NCBI GenBank assembly: GCA_029204225.1
Contig: CM055113.1
Location: 5,242,647 to 5,306,646 of the forward strand
Origin: Diphasiastrum complanatum
Lineage: Eukaryota > Streptophyta > Lycopodiopsida > Lycopodiales > Lycopodiaceae
Direction of reading: 5' to 3'
DNA length: 64,000 nt
Under the pieces are notes generated by a model. The model searched no databases, was not told where the DNA came from, and saw only the letters and a program-made list of their open reading frames with translations. Of the stretch, positions 50,450 to 62,175 are shown in pieces. A program made the position numbers and the translations under genes. How positions within the stretch are numbered: position 1 is the stretch's first letter; the number at the start of each line of letters is the position of its first letter.

Positions 50450-51585
50450 CATTAGGGCCCTTTTTGGACTCAAAAAGGGCCTCTTCACTAATTTTAATTA
50501 TTGTTAATGATGACATGTGTACCAATAAAAGAGTGACAAGTGAGATGGAATGGTCCATATGACATGGCACATTCAATGGCGTAGAAGAAATTACCAAAAT
50601 CTAACTCACCCACTAACCACACTCTAACTATACTCCCCTAGCCCTTATAATGACAATGTGACACTCATAAGCAAGGCCTAAATTCAAATTTTGAATTTGT
50701 GAAGGTTGAAATTTTTTTCACACTTCATAGGTCTTTTTTTAAGCTTTATCTTGGTGAAAAAATATGTTGTAAATTTTTTTACTTTTCATTTTGAAATGTA
50801 CAAAAAATGGTACAAGGGGGGGAGAGGTCCCCCCCTTTGTACCTGTGAAAAAAAAATGAAAAATGTAAGGGGGGTGGTACATCCCCCCAGCTCCACCCTG
50901 CACGGTCGCCGCTTCCCTGCTGGCGCGCACACACCCCGGGCTAGCACACTTCGGGACGCTAGCCCGCCCTGGTCGCGAGTAGTGACTGAAGCTGACCATG
51001 TGGTTGAATCTGGGCAGCTGGGCATCGAGCCCAGGCTAGCGGCCCAGAGTGTGTTGGCCCGGAGTAGCGCCCTGATCGCGAGTAGTGGCTAAAGCATCGA
51101 GCTGGGCCAGCGGCCCGGAGTGTGCTGGCCCGGGTTGTGTGTGCTAGCAGAGAAGCGGCGGCCGTGCAAGACAGGGGCGGGGGTTTACCACCACCCCCTT
51201 ACATTTTCAAATTTTTTTTTCTTAGTACAAAGGGGAGACCTCTCCCCCCTTGTACCGTTTTTTCGTACATTTCAAAATGAAAAATAAACAAATTTGCAAC
51301 ATATTTTCTTACCAAAATAAAACTAAAAAAAAGACCTATGAAGTGTGAAAAAAATTTCAACCTTCACAAATTCAAAAACAAATCTATCTTTTTACAAGTA
51401 ATAAATTTATTTCTTTATTCATTTACTATACTAGGTTCAAGTGCAACCTATGTGACTAGGTTTTAACTTGAGTTAAACACAAGGTGAACTGCCACATAGG
51501 ACTACTAGCAAGTTAATTAATCCAGATTATCAAACATGTTTAGGCAAGGAAGAGGCCCCTTTTGAGTTCAAAAAGGGCCCTAATG
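50450..51585. mobile_element. Non-autonomous DNA element with hairpin-like terminal inverted repeats
   Basis: The ends are 37-bp terminal inverted repeats (50,450-50,486 and 51,549-51,585) starting CATTAGGGCCC with two mismatches. Each TIR is itself a near-palindrome, GGCCCTTTTTG...CAAAAAGGGCC. A second, inner inverted pair of about 230 bases lies at 50,690-50,920 and 51,150-51,376. There is no transposase. The insertion splits a copia gag frame between SLPPSY and DNLV. The target duplication is unclear: it fits ATG (3 bp) or TA. Superfamily not assigned. Confidence 0.75.
50921..51149. repeat. GC-rich core of the TIR element with tandem duplication
   Basis: In contrast to its AT-rich surroundings this core is mostly G+C. 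The phrase tggtcgcgagtagtg (50,969) and tgatcgcgagtagtg (51,072) starts two copies of a unit of about 104 bases that also contain 'catcgagc...agcggccc'. No coding frame looks real. Confidence 0.65.
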
Positions 51586-52124
51586 CATAAGAGGGAGGAA
51601 GACTGGACAAAAGAGACATGTTAGCATTTTCGTCTCCGATATTGGCGAACCTACTACTGCTAGTTGATTTAGCAGCTTTTCGAATTCAATCAGATGATCA
51701 ATGATTGAGATTCCTTCACTTATCTTGAGCAATAAGAACTTCTTTCTCAGGAAGAGACGGGTTGATACATCTATAGTTTCATATAGACCAGAAAGAATGT
51801 CCCATACTTCTTTGGAGCTAGAACAATTTTCTACATGAGCTATTTGTGAATCTTCAAGATTCAGAGATACAATGGCAAGAGATTTGCCATTCTTAGCTTC
51901 TCAAGCGATCAACATGTCAGGTTTTGCCAGCTTGGGTGTTGAACTGTTGACGTATCCCCAGAGTTCTTTCTCAATGAGTATCATCTTCATTTTGAATTTC
52001 CACATGTGGAAGTCATCACCGTTGAACTTATTGATCAAGAGGATTTCTGAAGATGTAGCTTCCATGATGAATGATCTAAGAAATTCTAAAATAGTCTTGA
52101 ATACTAATAAAGGTTAGGAACGAT

Positions 52125-52137
52125 GGCTTTGATACCA
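52125..52137 (-). other. Copia primer-binding site
   Basis: Minus-strand TGGTATCAAAGCC, one change from the initiator-Met type, 60 bases upstream of the gag ATG. Confidence 0.65.
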
Positions 52138-52140
52138 CTC

Positions 52141-52272
52141 TGTTGGGTTCTTTGTCAAGCTATGAATGTTGATACCACTCTGTGCGGAATGAGTGTTTGT
52201 ATTGGGAATTATATTATTAGGGCTGATACCACTCTTGCTGAATGCGAGATTCAGTCAAGAGAAAACTCAACA
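52141..52272 (-). mobile_element. Candidate short copia LTR
   Basis: On the minus strand it starts TGTTGAG and ends CCCAACA, three bases before the PBS, giving 132 bp. Two PBS-like words (gataccactct at 52,171 and 52,224) lie inside it. There is no second LTR to confirm the borders. Confidence 0.4.
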
Positions 52273-53789
52273 TATAAATTACAATAGGATCTTTGGAAAA
52301 CAGTAGATTCAGACTATTACTTAGATCGACAAGATGCATTTTAATGACAACCATGAAGGGAGCGAAACAATTAGGCATGTATGACATTTATGCTTCCTTC
52401 GAGATTAGATATTCGATTGAGTCATGGAGCGAGTATCAGTGTATGAGAGAGAAATTATCAGAAAGAATTCGATAGTGGAACACACATAAGAAAATAGAGA
52501 ATCTGCATTAAGATGTTGTAAATAGAACAATCAAATCACGATTTTGTGCCCGAGAATGGTTCACAGTAATAACGCACTAAGTGTTGTGATCTTACTATGC
52601 TAGTTACATATTGAATACCATCTCTACTTCTTGAATTACTTTCACTCTCTCTAAAATGTCTGATCCTATGGAATCAAATAAATCTGATACAAAGGAGTTC
52701 ACAGAGGAACTCTGAAATCATGCTTCCGCTAATTGACTCTGATTATATGTCCCATCATGTTTTACTATATGTTGCCGTTATGTCTATATACATGTGATAG
52801 TTATAACAACTGTGTGGGCAACGCACGTGAATTAGTACATATATTGCTTGCAAAATGTGCAGAAAATGGCCAAAAAACACCTATCAAGCTCCATAACTTT
52901 CTGATTCCCTCCAAACTAACTCTCGCCGACCTGGCAATACCTTTTGCCACATCGATAGAATCTAATGTACTTCATATGAGAGTCAATTCCCAGCCATTTT
53001 GCCAAAATAGCCAAAAAATTCAAAAAAAACATTAAAAAAACAAAAAATCAGACCACCTACAGCTAGTTCTCATTGACACGCGGCTCATAGACGAGTCTGC
53101 AAGAGTTCCTAAGCAATCTATGAGGCCGTGCGAGAGTTCCCGAGATCCAAAAAGTGCAGTTTCCACCCAGAACTCTCGCAGACCCCTTTTTTGGAAGTTT
53201 TTGTTGCAACTAACCTGTGCCCCTTCTACTGAAGCTTCCTCACATTGAGACTAGCTTACAGAAAAGTCGGCAAGAGTTCTTAATGCATCAGTAAGCTATG
53301 CGAGAGTTCCCAATACAGGAACTAGAATCGATGGCCGGCTCCATACGATAATAGCCAAATTTTAAAATAAAGATTTGAAGAGAGTATTTGATCAAGTTGT
53401 CATGTTGGTGAGCATGACAAGTGAAATCTATAAATTTTTATTTAAATTTCTCAGATTCATTACTTTCATGAAAAGTCATTCTCAAAATTCATATAAAATT
53501 TAATATAACATATGAAATGTACAAAAGTTCCTATGTTCGTGAAATAGCCTACTAGCTATTCTTATAGGAATCAATGCTGATATGAATTTTTAAGTTTCAT
53601 GATTTTAATAGGTGTGAATTTATGTGATAGACAACCATAGAAACTCTTATGATGTCTATCATACTACAAACAAAATATATTGATCATACAAACTCAAACA
53701 AATAATGCATGCATTTAGAAAGGAGCATGGCTAAAATCACATGTTTCATACAAAATATGCTTTGTATGTTATACATTACAAACTGGACT
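52273..53789. other. No recognisable gene
   Basis: Two diverged direct repeats of about 55 bases (caagagttcctaa...gcgagagttccc near 53,100 and 53,270). A 100-codon frame at 52,733-53,035 has no motif. AT-rich to the right. Confidence 0.4.
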
Positions 53790-54640
53790 GAGGGTCTGAC
53801 ATTCCGAACAAGCATTTTTTTAAACATCCTACGAGCGTCCTGTACTTCCACACTTTCCATACATGTTCACAAGAGCAGTTCCAACAACATCTTCCTCAAG
53901 TCCATCTTCAATAATTTGAAAATGCATTAACTTACCCTTTGATAAATCTGTTGGACTAGAATAAGCACTGAGAAGGTGAATGTAAGTGATTTTACTAGAC
54001 TTTAACCCTTCCTGCTTTATCTGCCTAAATATTAGTAGCACTTGTTCAGGCTTATCTAGCTTGACATACACAAAAATCATTACATTCCACGAAACCATAT
54101 CTCGCTTGGACAGAGTGTCAAAGATCTTCTTGGCATCGTCTGAGTTACCACACTTGCTATACATTTTGACAAGCATGTTACCGACCATGAGATTTCAGCT
54201 CAAACTATCGTTAATGATAAGGTCATGGATCATCTTACCTTCTCCAAGGGCTGATGGGTTTGCACATGCATTGAGGGCATCCAGTGAGGTGATCTTGTCG
54301 GGCTTCACAGCTCCACATTTCATCTAGTGAAAAAGCTGCAAAGCCTGCTTGTGCTGCACATATGCACCTATTATGACAGTCCACGAGTAGGCATTGCGAG
54401 AATCAATGATGTCACAAAGTGACCTTGCTTGCTTCAGATCGCCACATCTTTCATATATGTGTTTCTCAGAGTGTGCTGATGAACCAGTATTCCTTCAACG
54501 AGTGCCTTTGCCTTGCCACATTCTTTTACAAGCCACGCATAAGTACTGCAATAAGCACAAAAGCCCTCTTCATTAAGCTGATCCAAGGCCGCCTTTAGCT
54601 GCCCCTGCCTAGGGATCGATATCTGAGAAAAGAGGAAAAA
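53790..54640 (-). pseudogene. PPR protein fragment (PLS type)
   Basis: Pentatricopeptide-repeat proteins bind organelle RNA. Reading leftwards on the minus strand: RQGQLKAALDQLNEEG, CSTYAWLVKECGKAKAL, then after a frame change ERCGDLKQARSL, NAYSWTVIIGAYVQHKQALQLF, VKPDKITSLDALNACANPSAL, GNMLVKMYSKCGNSDDAKKIF, DMVSWNVMIF, ITYIHLLSAYSSPTDL, VGTALVNMYGKCGS and, after another frame change, DARRMFKKM. That is about six P/L/S repeats. Two in-frame stops (TAG where CAG is expected in LFHQMK, and TGA after NDSLS) and at least two frameshifts make it a pseudogene. The end domains (E, DYW) are not seen. Confidence 0.85.
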
Positions 54641-56901
54641 AAACTGATGACTTTGACGTATAACCTCTAAAACGAAATACAATAAAAGAGCAGAAAGGTG
54701 AGATGAAATGCTCAATGTCCACAGGAAAATGAAAATTAAGATTGCACACCAATTCAATACGATATGAAAAACCCACACCTGTAATTTTTATGTTCGTGAA
54801 ATAGCCTACTAGCAATTCTTACTTTTAAGGAGGTTCATTGATAACCATTTCACAGGTGGTCGATCAACTATGAAATTCCAAGATCATGATGTAATGAGGC
54901 CTTAAAAGCACATGACAGCTTATGAGTCTTAAAAACGGGTAATCTTTGGTGATCAAAATTCTTGTTCCCCAAAGAGCATTTGTCTTAGAGAAGATACAAG
55001 TGGTGTAGTCATTAAACGGAGCTAACCCAAGAGGAAAGCCTAGTTGCCTAAAATAAAAAAATCTCTTCCATACGAAACATCAAGCCAGGGTAAACAAAAA
55101 CAGGGTTGTGTCAGTGACAAGTGCTTTCGTTGCACTATAGCCTCCTATGCTCTAACAAAATCTAAAAATTGGAACAACAATTTTGCAAAAATGAAGGAAA
55201 TTGGAGCATCAACTCCACCAGAAAAGACCCACTTCCCACTGCACGAAATTGCTTGCCATTATGTTGGTAAAACAATACTCTTCGCTACTGATAGGCCTGA
55301 ATGGGATCAATTGTGACAAAAGGCCACTCCCAAAGGGGTGGCTGTTTAAAAGGTGAGAAACTAGATCGGGTTTGATTCTTTGAGGTTAAAATATAGAGAA
55401 CCGTAAAGAGGGCAGAAAGAGAAATCTTAGCAGAAGGCGAGAAATCCAACCCAACAACCTTCCAACTTCAAGCAGCTTTTACTATTGTTACGCCTTTGAA
55501 TAATACGCAATCATTGATTGCTAATTCTTTATGCCGGAAAATTTCAAAGAATGTCAGGCCGGGGAGCTCATGGCATCAGCCTAGAAAGAGCCTCTGCAAA
55601 TTCCACAAAAGCAAAGGTGTAGAATAACGTAGTAAAAGTATTGAGGCAAACTAATAATTGGGAAAAGAACCAGATAAGGTTCATAAGCCCTGATAGGCAG
55701 CAGTATCACCGCAAGAACATGAAACTCCAAAAACCCATGCCAACTTTGAGCATCACAAATGTGAGTATCTAGACGTTCAGAACACAAAAACATATCACGA
55801 CTCGTAAGCGTTATGATTTTGCTCCAAGCCGCAGCGCAAGCTTTACACGGCTGCTAAGTTACTCATTACAAGATATCTTCCTGTGAAAGATAAAACTATG
55901 CATGTCCTGAAATGCCATTGTTTAGAAGTAGAAACTCACTCCAAAATTCTGGATAAAGAAACCTCATCTCCACCAGAAGAATTTCACAGGTAGAATCCAA
56001 AAGCAAGAGTTATTACCAGGAAAAGGCGTTGACGATCCGATCCTTCGACTTTCAGGATTCAAGACTTATTTCTGGAGAGCGCCGTTTACCAGCATAAAAT
56101 TTACTCAATGGAAAGGCAGTAAGTGAGTGTTTGTCACTTGAGAGTGTGTGGTAACCTTACGAAGATCGCCTTATTAGTTTTTTTAAATCTCTTCAAGGCC
56201 ATGCATGATCGTCTATGACAATGTCATCCAAGATAGATTTTGTATACCAGATTTTAGCTTTCTAAGCAGTGGAAACATTTTATTATCGTTTGATGTTTTT
56301 CATACAACGCTCATGTCAAAGAATTTCTGTGAAAACTTGGATTTGAAAGGCATGCCCAAACTGGAACAGAATCTGTCTCCATCCTCTTGTTCGCTGGATT
56401 TAATGGATGATCAACCTAATGTAATAGGAATTAGCATGGACAATTTGCTGCGGTGACAGTCGCTATTGCAAGAAAGCGAGAAACTACTTCAGAGCAAAGC
56501 TCTCTTCCACAAGGAGAGATTAGCTGACATCATTTAGAGTCCTTCAGACAAACTTCATAAAACTGCTTTGCTGCACATGAGGCTGCTTCCTATTATCTTC
56601 TTTGTCTAAAGGAGCCTCTATCAACGCTGCCCATGCCTTTTGGCCTCGATAAAAGCTGACAAGAACAGAATCGATGGATGAAGGCTGCTACCTGCTTTGG
56701 GCGATGCAAACGAACTACCATCTCAAGATTGAGTACTGTGAATGTTCAGCAAATGCTGGCAAACAATTTTAGACTCCTGGAACTGCATAGCCTATTCATA
56801 TGGAGTCAAATGTCAGGTCTTGTTTGAGAAAACCGTCGTTTGGTGTTTCTGATGTTAGATGTAGCCTAGATCAGTAAACTGAACGACACAAAAGTTAGAA
56901 C
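54641..56901. other. Unassigned stretch with two open frames
   Basis: Frames at 55,044-55,316 (90 codons, with KCFRC and CHYVGK) and 56,205-56,456 (83 codons, ending NVIGISMDNLLR and followed after a stop by QESEKLLQSKALFHKERLADI) look partly protein-like but I recognise no family. The region could hold further decayed exons of the kinesin-light-chain-like gene or another gene. Confidence 0.35.
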
Positions 56902-57214
56902 CTGAGCTTCAGCTAGGTATTGGCATGTGTCTCCAACTCGTGTATCCGGCTCTCCAAGATCTTGCTTATGCAACTCAAGGTAGCGTGGTATGTATCCACG
57001 GAGCTCTCGTGTCTACCTAGTAGCAATGCAAAATTATCACCTAACTGCATGTATCCTGAAAAGGAAGCAAGAGCATGTTCCGACTGGGAGGTGGTATTGG
57101 ACAAAGCAAGAGAGCGTTCAAGCACAACAATGGCGTCTACGTACTGTCCCAGCCAGCAGTGAATTGTAGCCAATATATGAAGGCTCATCACGAGCTCAAG
57201 CTTGCAATATTTGT
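56902..57214 (-). pseudogene. Kinesin-light-chain-related TPR exon
   Basis: Reads LATIHCWLGQYVDAIVVLERSLAL, SEHALASFSGYMQLGDNFALL, GRHESSVDTYHATLSC, and in the next frame KQDLGEPDTRVGDTCQYLAEAQ. This is the TPR region of plant kinesin-light-chain-related proteins, which scaffold cytoskeletal complexes. It is bounded by TATTCCAG on the 5' side and CAG|GTTCTA on the 3' side, so it has the look of one complete exon. A one-base shift breaks it at SKI/KQD. No neighbouring exon was found within several kb. A solitary, frameshifted exon is best called a pseudogene. Confidence 0.75.
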
Positions 57215-57396
57215 CTGGAATACATCAGAGAATGATCTGACAAAATCAAAAGATAATAAAAATTGCTTATAGGAGATATGGAAACAAACTTCAAATAGGA
57301 TCTTTATTCATAAACTGCTGTTCATGAAAAGTTTTGACAATAATAAGCAAGTCCTTAAGAGCTATACAACAACGGATACATATCAACTTTCTAAAT

Positions 57397-58330
<934 letters not shown>

Positions 58331-58495
58331 AATCTCTGAGTAATTTTATTCTTACAAACTCGCTGATGAGAGAGAGACCACACCACAGAGGTTTCTCATT
58401 TACAAAGTCGGTGATGAGTGAGACAGATTTGGCACGCAATTTCTTTTCGTGGATGTCAAATTACAGCCTTTGCTTTAAACACAGATCTACATTAC

Positions 58496-59040
58496 ATATT
58501 TTCCCACGTGGATAGGGCAAATTTGCACACAGGACAAAATTGTAAAAAATCTATTTATTCATGCACTTCAAAAGCACGGTTAATGCATGCTAAAGCACAC
58601 ATTGGCATACAAAGCACACATTGGCATGTCTTTGCTTGCATTATGTGTTGTTTGCATGTATTTGTAACAACTCTCAACTAAGGTTCATGTCTAATAGGTT
58701 TAGGATGTCATCATAGAGTATTGCCTTTGCAAAGCAAGGCCAAAAGAAAAGCAAAATTTTTACTACGTTAAATATTTTGCCACATGGATAGGTCAAATTT
58801 GCGCATAGGACAAAATTGTAAAAAGTCTATTTATTCATGCACTTCAAAAGCACAGTTCATGCATACTAAAGCACACATTGGCATGTCTTTGCTCTTTTGG
58901 CCTTATGCATTATGTGTTGTTTGCATGTATTTGTAACAACTCTCAACTAAGGTTCATGTCTTATAGATTTAGGATGTCATCATAGAGTATTGCATTTGCA
59001 AAGCAAGGCCAAAAGAAAAGCAAAATTTTTACAACTTTGT
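58496..59040. repeat. Two-copy tandem repeat, period 286 bp
   Basis: Copy 1 starts near 58,496 (cccacgtggata) and copy 2 near 58,782 (gccacatggata). Shared landmarks are aaagcacacattggcatg and catgtatttgtaacaactctcaac. Parts resemble the 'gtcctatgcttaaatttgag' region of the module unit. Confidence 0.85.
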
Positions 59041-59081
59041 CCTATGCTTAAATTTGAGCTATCTGCTCAAAGAGGATAATC

Positions 59082-59931
59082 TACTTTTGTCCATGCTCTT
59101 TATTCCTATGCTTCTTCTACCATTGTCTTTAATGGTTCTCGTTCTTCTGTCGTCTTTCCTAAGTGTGGCATTCGTCAGGGCTGTCCACTCTCTCCCTTGC
59201 TCTTTGCCATCGCGACTGAACCTCTTTCCCATGCTTTTCGACATGCTGCTTCCATCCATTCTATTGCCCCCGTTTCGTCCCCTTTGAGCCCTCGCTCTCA
59301 TCAATTGTTTGCTGACGATGCCTCCTGGCATTCCTGACTGAAGACTGCCTCTTCCTTCCCCATCGCTAAGCTGCGTTACTTGGCTTATCGCATGCTCACT
59401 AACTCTTTGCCTCTTCGTGCTAAGTGGCCCTTCCTTTCTGACCGTCTTTGTCCTCTTTGCCAGTTGGAGGAAGAAATTGTTCAGCACCTGTTCTATCATT
59501 GTCGTCAAGACTTGTGGTCGGAAGTCCGTTGCCTCCTTAACCGCTGGTGTACTCTGCCTCCTCTTGTGGCTGACATGATACTGCTGGGGGATCCGCTGTG
59601 ATGCATCCTTCTTCATTTCCTTTCTGGCATCTTTGCAGGCTTTCTATTTTGTGGATGATCTGGCTAACACGTAACAAGCAGGTTTTTGATGGCTCTACTT
59701 CTCCACTGCTGGCTACTACTTGTCTACGGCTTGCTATATATTTTTCTACTGCTGTTTAGTAAGTTATGGACAGCCTCCCTGCGTGGTGTGTTGAAGTCCT
59801 TTTTTAGAGCTATTGCTTCTTTTTGGAGGCGGTTTGCTGCGATGGCCTTTGATGCCGTGTACATTCTTATTGTACTTGTACATTTGTGAAAAGCTAATAG
59901 TATACTTAACCTTTGCAAAAAAAATAAAATA
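59082..59931 (+). mobile_element. 5'-truncated LINE with target-site duplication
   Basis: The 13-base word AAAGAGGATAATC occurs on both sides (59,069-59,081 and 59,932-59,944) and the element ends in an A-rich aaaaaaaataaaataaa tail, the hallmarks of target-primed insertion. Inside, one frame reads GIRQGCPLSPLLFAIA and LFADDAS, the RT palm with its FADD catalytic box. After an internal deletion it reads MLTNSLPLRAKWPFLSDRLCPLCQ, EEIVQHLFYHC, the zinc-binding region (CX2C...HX4C) found after plant LINE RT. Most of RT and the endonuclease are missing. It sits inside a module copy, so it came later than that copy. Confidence 0.9.
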
Positions 59932-60168
59932 AAAGAGGATAATCACATGGCACAATGTAAAACATAGATATGCATTAAGATCAAAGGTTGTGATTAAGAT
60001 TTGATATATAATAAAATAGAAAATGTAAATGTTCATGATACCTTCTAAATCAGAAACCAATCAAAATCTCTCTCTCTCTCTATAGGTCGCTCGCTCTCAA
60101 GAATCCCATCATCCACCAGCATAGAGAGAGAGAGAGAGAGAGAGAGCCTCGAGCTGAAGCTAATCCTA

Positions 60169-60537
60169 TCATGCACCAGCAAAGAGAGAGAAAGAGCTAT
60201 TGACGATAGAGAGTAAGAAGCCAAAGCTGCTGACACAAAAGAGAGTGGTGAAGCATTTGTTGTGATTGTGGTAGGAGTTCGTTTCATTGACAGCCATCGT
60301 GAGATGCGAATTCGTCTGAAGAACGAGTTACATTTGTGCTACATAATCGTTGTTTTCTCTTGCCACATCAGGGGAAGAAGCACACTTGGAGAACGCAATA
60401 TAACCAAGAGCATAATCGATTTTTTTTGCCACATCAGGGGAACAAGCACACTTGGAGAACGAAGAACAATGGAGAGCTGTATGCTGCATTTCGCTCAGGA
60501 CTACAGGTACAGGTGAAGCGAATACCATCATCCACGA
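60169..60537 (-). pseudogene. S-ORF copy S5
   Basis: Best view of the internal duplication: FSKCACSPDVAKKIDYALGY then FSKCASSPDVARENNDYV. It continues, after a frame change, into a shortened copy of NETNSYHNN and ends FVSAALASYSLS in another frame. Several small indels break it. Confidence 0.5.
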
Positions 60538-60538
60538 G

Positions 60539-60540
<2 letters not shown>

Positions 60541-60614
<74 letters not shown>
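60541..60614. repeat. (GA)n microsatellite
   Basis: About 37 GA units, at the same module position as 5,453. A shorter GA tract lies at 60,122-60,147. Confidence 0.97.
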
Positions 60615-60616
<2 letters not shown>

Positions 60617-60617
<1 letters not shown>

Positions 60618-62175
60618 GATAATTCTTAGCGTGTACAAACGATAGAGTGTTTCAAAATCACTTAAGGAGAGATGAACTGGCTAGAGTTTGTTGTTAGTAG
60701 GTATATATGCTTTTGTTTGTGTGTGTGTGAGAGAGAGAATGAGAGAAAGAGTGTGTGTCTATGTGTGGATCATCAAAACACTTGAAGGAGTGGTTTTTCC
60801 CAAATGATGGACATCATAATGTCACGGACTAGTAACTTTGGTCCTTTTTGAGTTCACATGTAGACTAGCTCAATGCACCATTGCTCTTGAAAAATCATTT
60901 TCTTAACCTACTAAAAAACTTAGTACTTATGTCTTTCAAACTCAAGCTAAAAAAATTTATTGGTCTTAGTTTAAACACTTAAATAACCTAACGTTTTTAG
61001 ATTTTTTACTTATGAAAAATATAACCTTAAATTTCAAAAGTTGCCATGTGGTCTTTATTTCAGCCCGATACATAATAATTGAATTACCATAACATTTTAT
61101 CTTTAAAAAGAGTAATTTTGAATATTATATTACTTCCTACCTTTCACTCTTCAGTTGTCAAATTGGGCTAAAAAAACAATTCACATTACTTCTTACTATA
61201 TTTGTAAAACTTTTGATTCACCATCAAATTACGAGTTTAGGTTAAATATCACAAAGGTAAAAATTGATTATCTAAAATTACCCTTAATGACCACTCAAAG
61301 ACATCCAAACTTCTTTGTGTAAGAGACATGTGCTTTGATGAGTCACATCTCATAGGTCACATCCACTTTTATCAATCTCAATCAAAGTGCAATCAAAATC
61401 AACTCTAAAAAAATACACAACAAAAGAGTGTAATAAAATATGATAACCATCAAAAAATCATTACGAAATACTTATATAGAACGACGACTATTATGAATGT
61501 AATAAATATCAATCAAAACCCAATAAAAAAGAAACAACAACATGCAGATAAACAAAAATCATTATTATCTTTTTAGAAAAAAAAAAATTGAGCACAACAT
61601 TTCAAATCATGCATGATAAGCACATATGGAGCAAATGCTATATGATTTTTGGCAATCGAACAATATCTCGTTAAGCACATGCAAGAAGACAACATACTAA
61701 AGAAAATAAAAAATAAAAAAACCTATAAGCACATCAATATTTAACATCCAAAACCCATAAGAGCTTTGTTCCACATCAGTAACGCATCATTGGCCAACAA
61801 TAATCTACATAAATTTATTGATGAAGTACACGTGAATATATATTCAAACCAGAACAAAATATGAACAAAACCTACGTCATCAATGGTAACGCCATGATAG
61901 GTCAATGGACAAATTGGCACTGAATTATTGATCACAAGACTTTGCTTACGGATACCCCTCTTCTAAAGATCGTTTTCCATCAACAACGACCCATGTAGTA
62001 GGCACTCTGCTAATGGGATTCCAAAAGTTGCGATATCGTACGGGAAAACCAAGAATGTTGATGAATAAAAAGCTCTTGAGCAGCCCACAAGAAAAAACAA
62101 GCGGTGGGGTGGAACCAATGCGGAAGCTTCTATAACTGCAACTGATGCCCCTCATGAATGGGGAAGTGAAAGATA
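60617..62175. other. AT-rich, no recognisable gene
   Basis: I see no coding frame with protein character and no repeat shared with other parts of the window. Confidence 0.5.

Larger units (their letters stand above)
50230..52065 (-). pseudogene. gag: Ty1/copia gag split by a 1.1-kb TIR element
   Basis: The gag ATG is at 52,065. The region reads NKFNGDDFHMWKFKMKMIL, ELWGYVNSS, EVWDILSGLY, LFLRKKFLLLKI and ends SLPPSYA where the insertion starts; on the other side it resumes with DNLVFLLRNA and, after frame change, a basic KKKSSKDKKTKAEQ tail just before where a zinc knuckle is expected. This is the UBN2-type copia gag, which forms the particle. One in-frame TGA (51,901-51,903) replaces a likely Trp. 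A PBS and a candidate short LTR lie just upstream. RT, protease and integrase are not found; the zinc-knuckle position is taken by the acidic ORF. Confidence 0.8.
59945..60616 (+). repeat. Module unit copy continued after the LINE
   Basis: Continues the sequence interrupted at 59,081 and runs through S-ORF S5 to the (GA)n tract. It ends before TMC exon 1; the following cgataattc sequence is different. Confidence 0.8.

Noticed and set aside
52733-53035. 100-codon ORF in AT-rich DNA
   Set aside because: No motif, ordinary composition for chance frames here, no second copy to compare.
58496-59040. Possible CRISPR-like or satellite array
   Set aside because: Only two copies of a 286-bp unit; no short direct repeats with spacers, and the setting is a plant nuclear genome.
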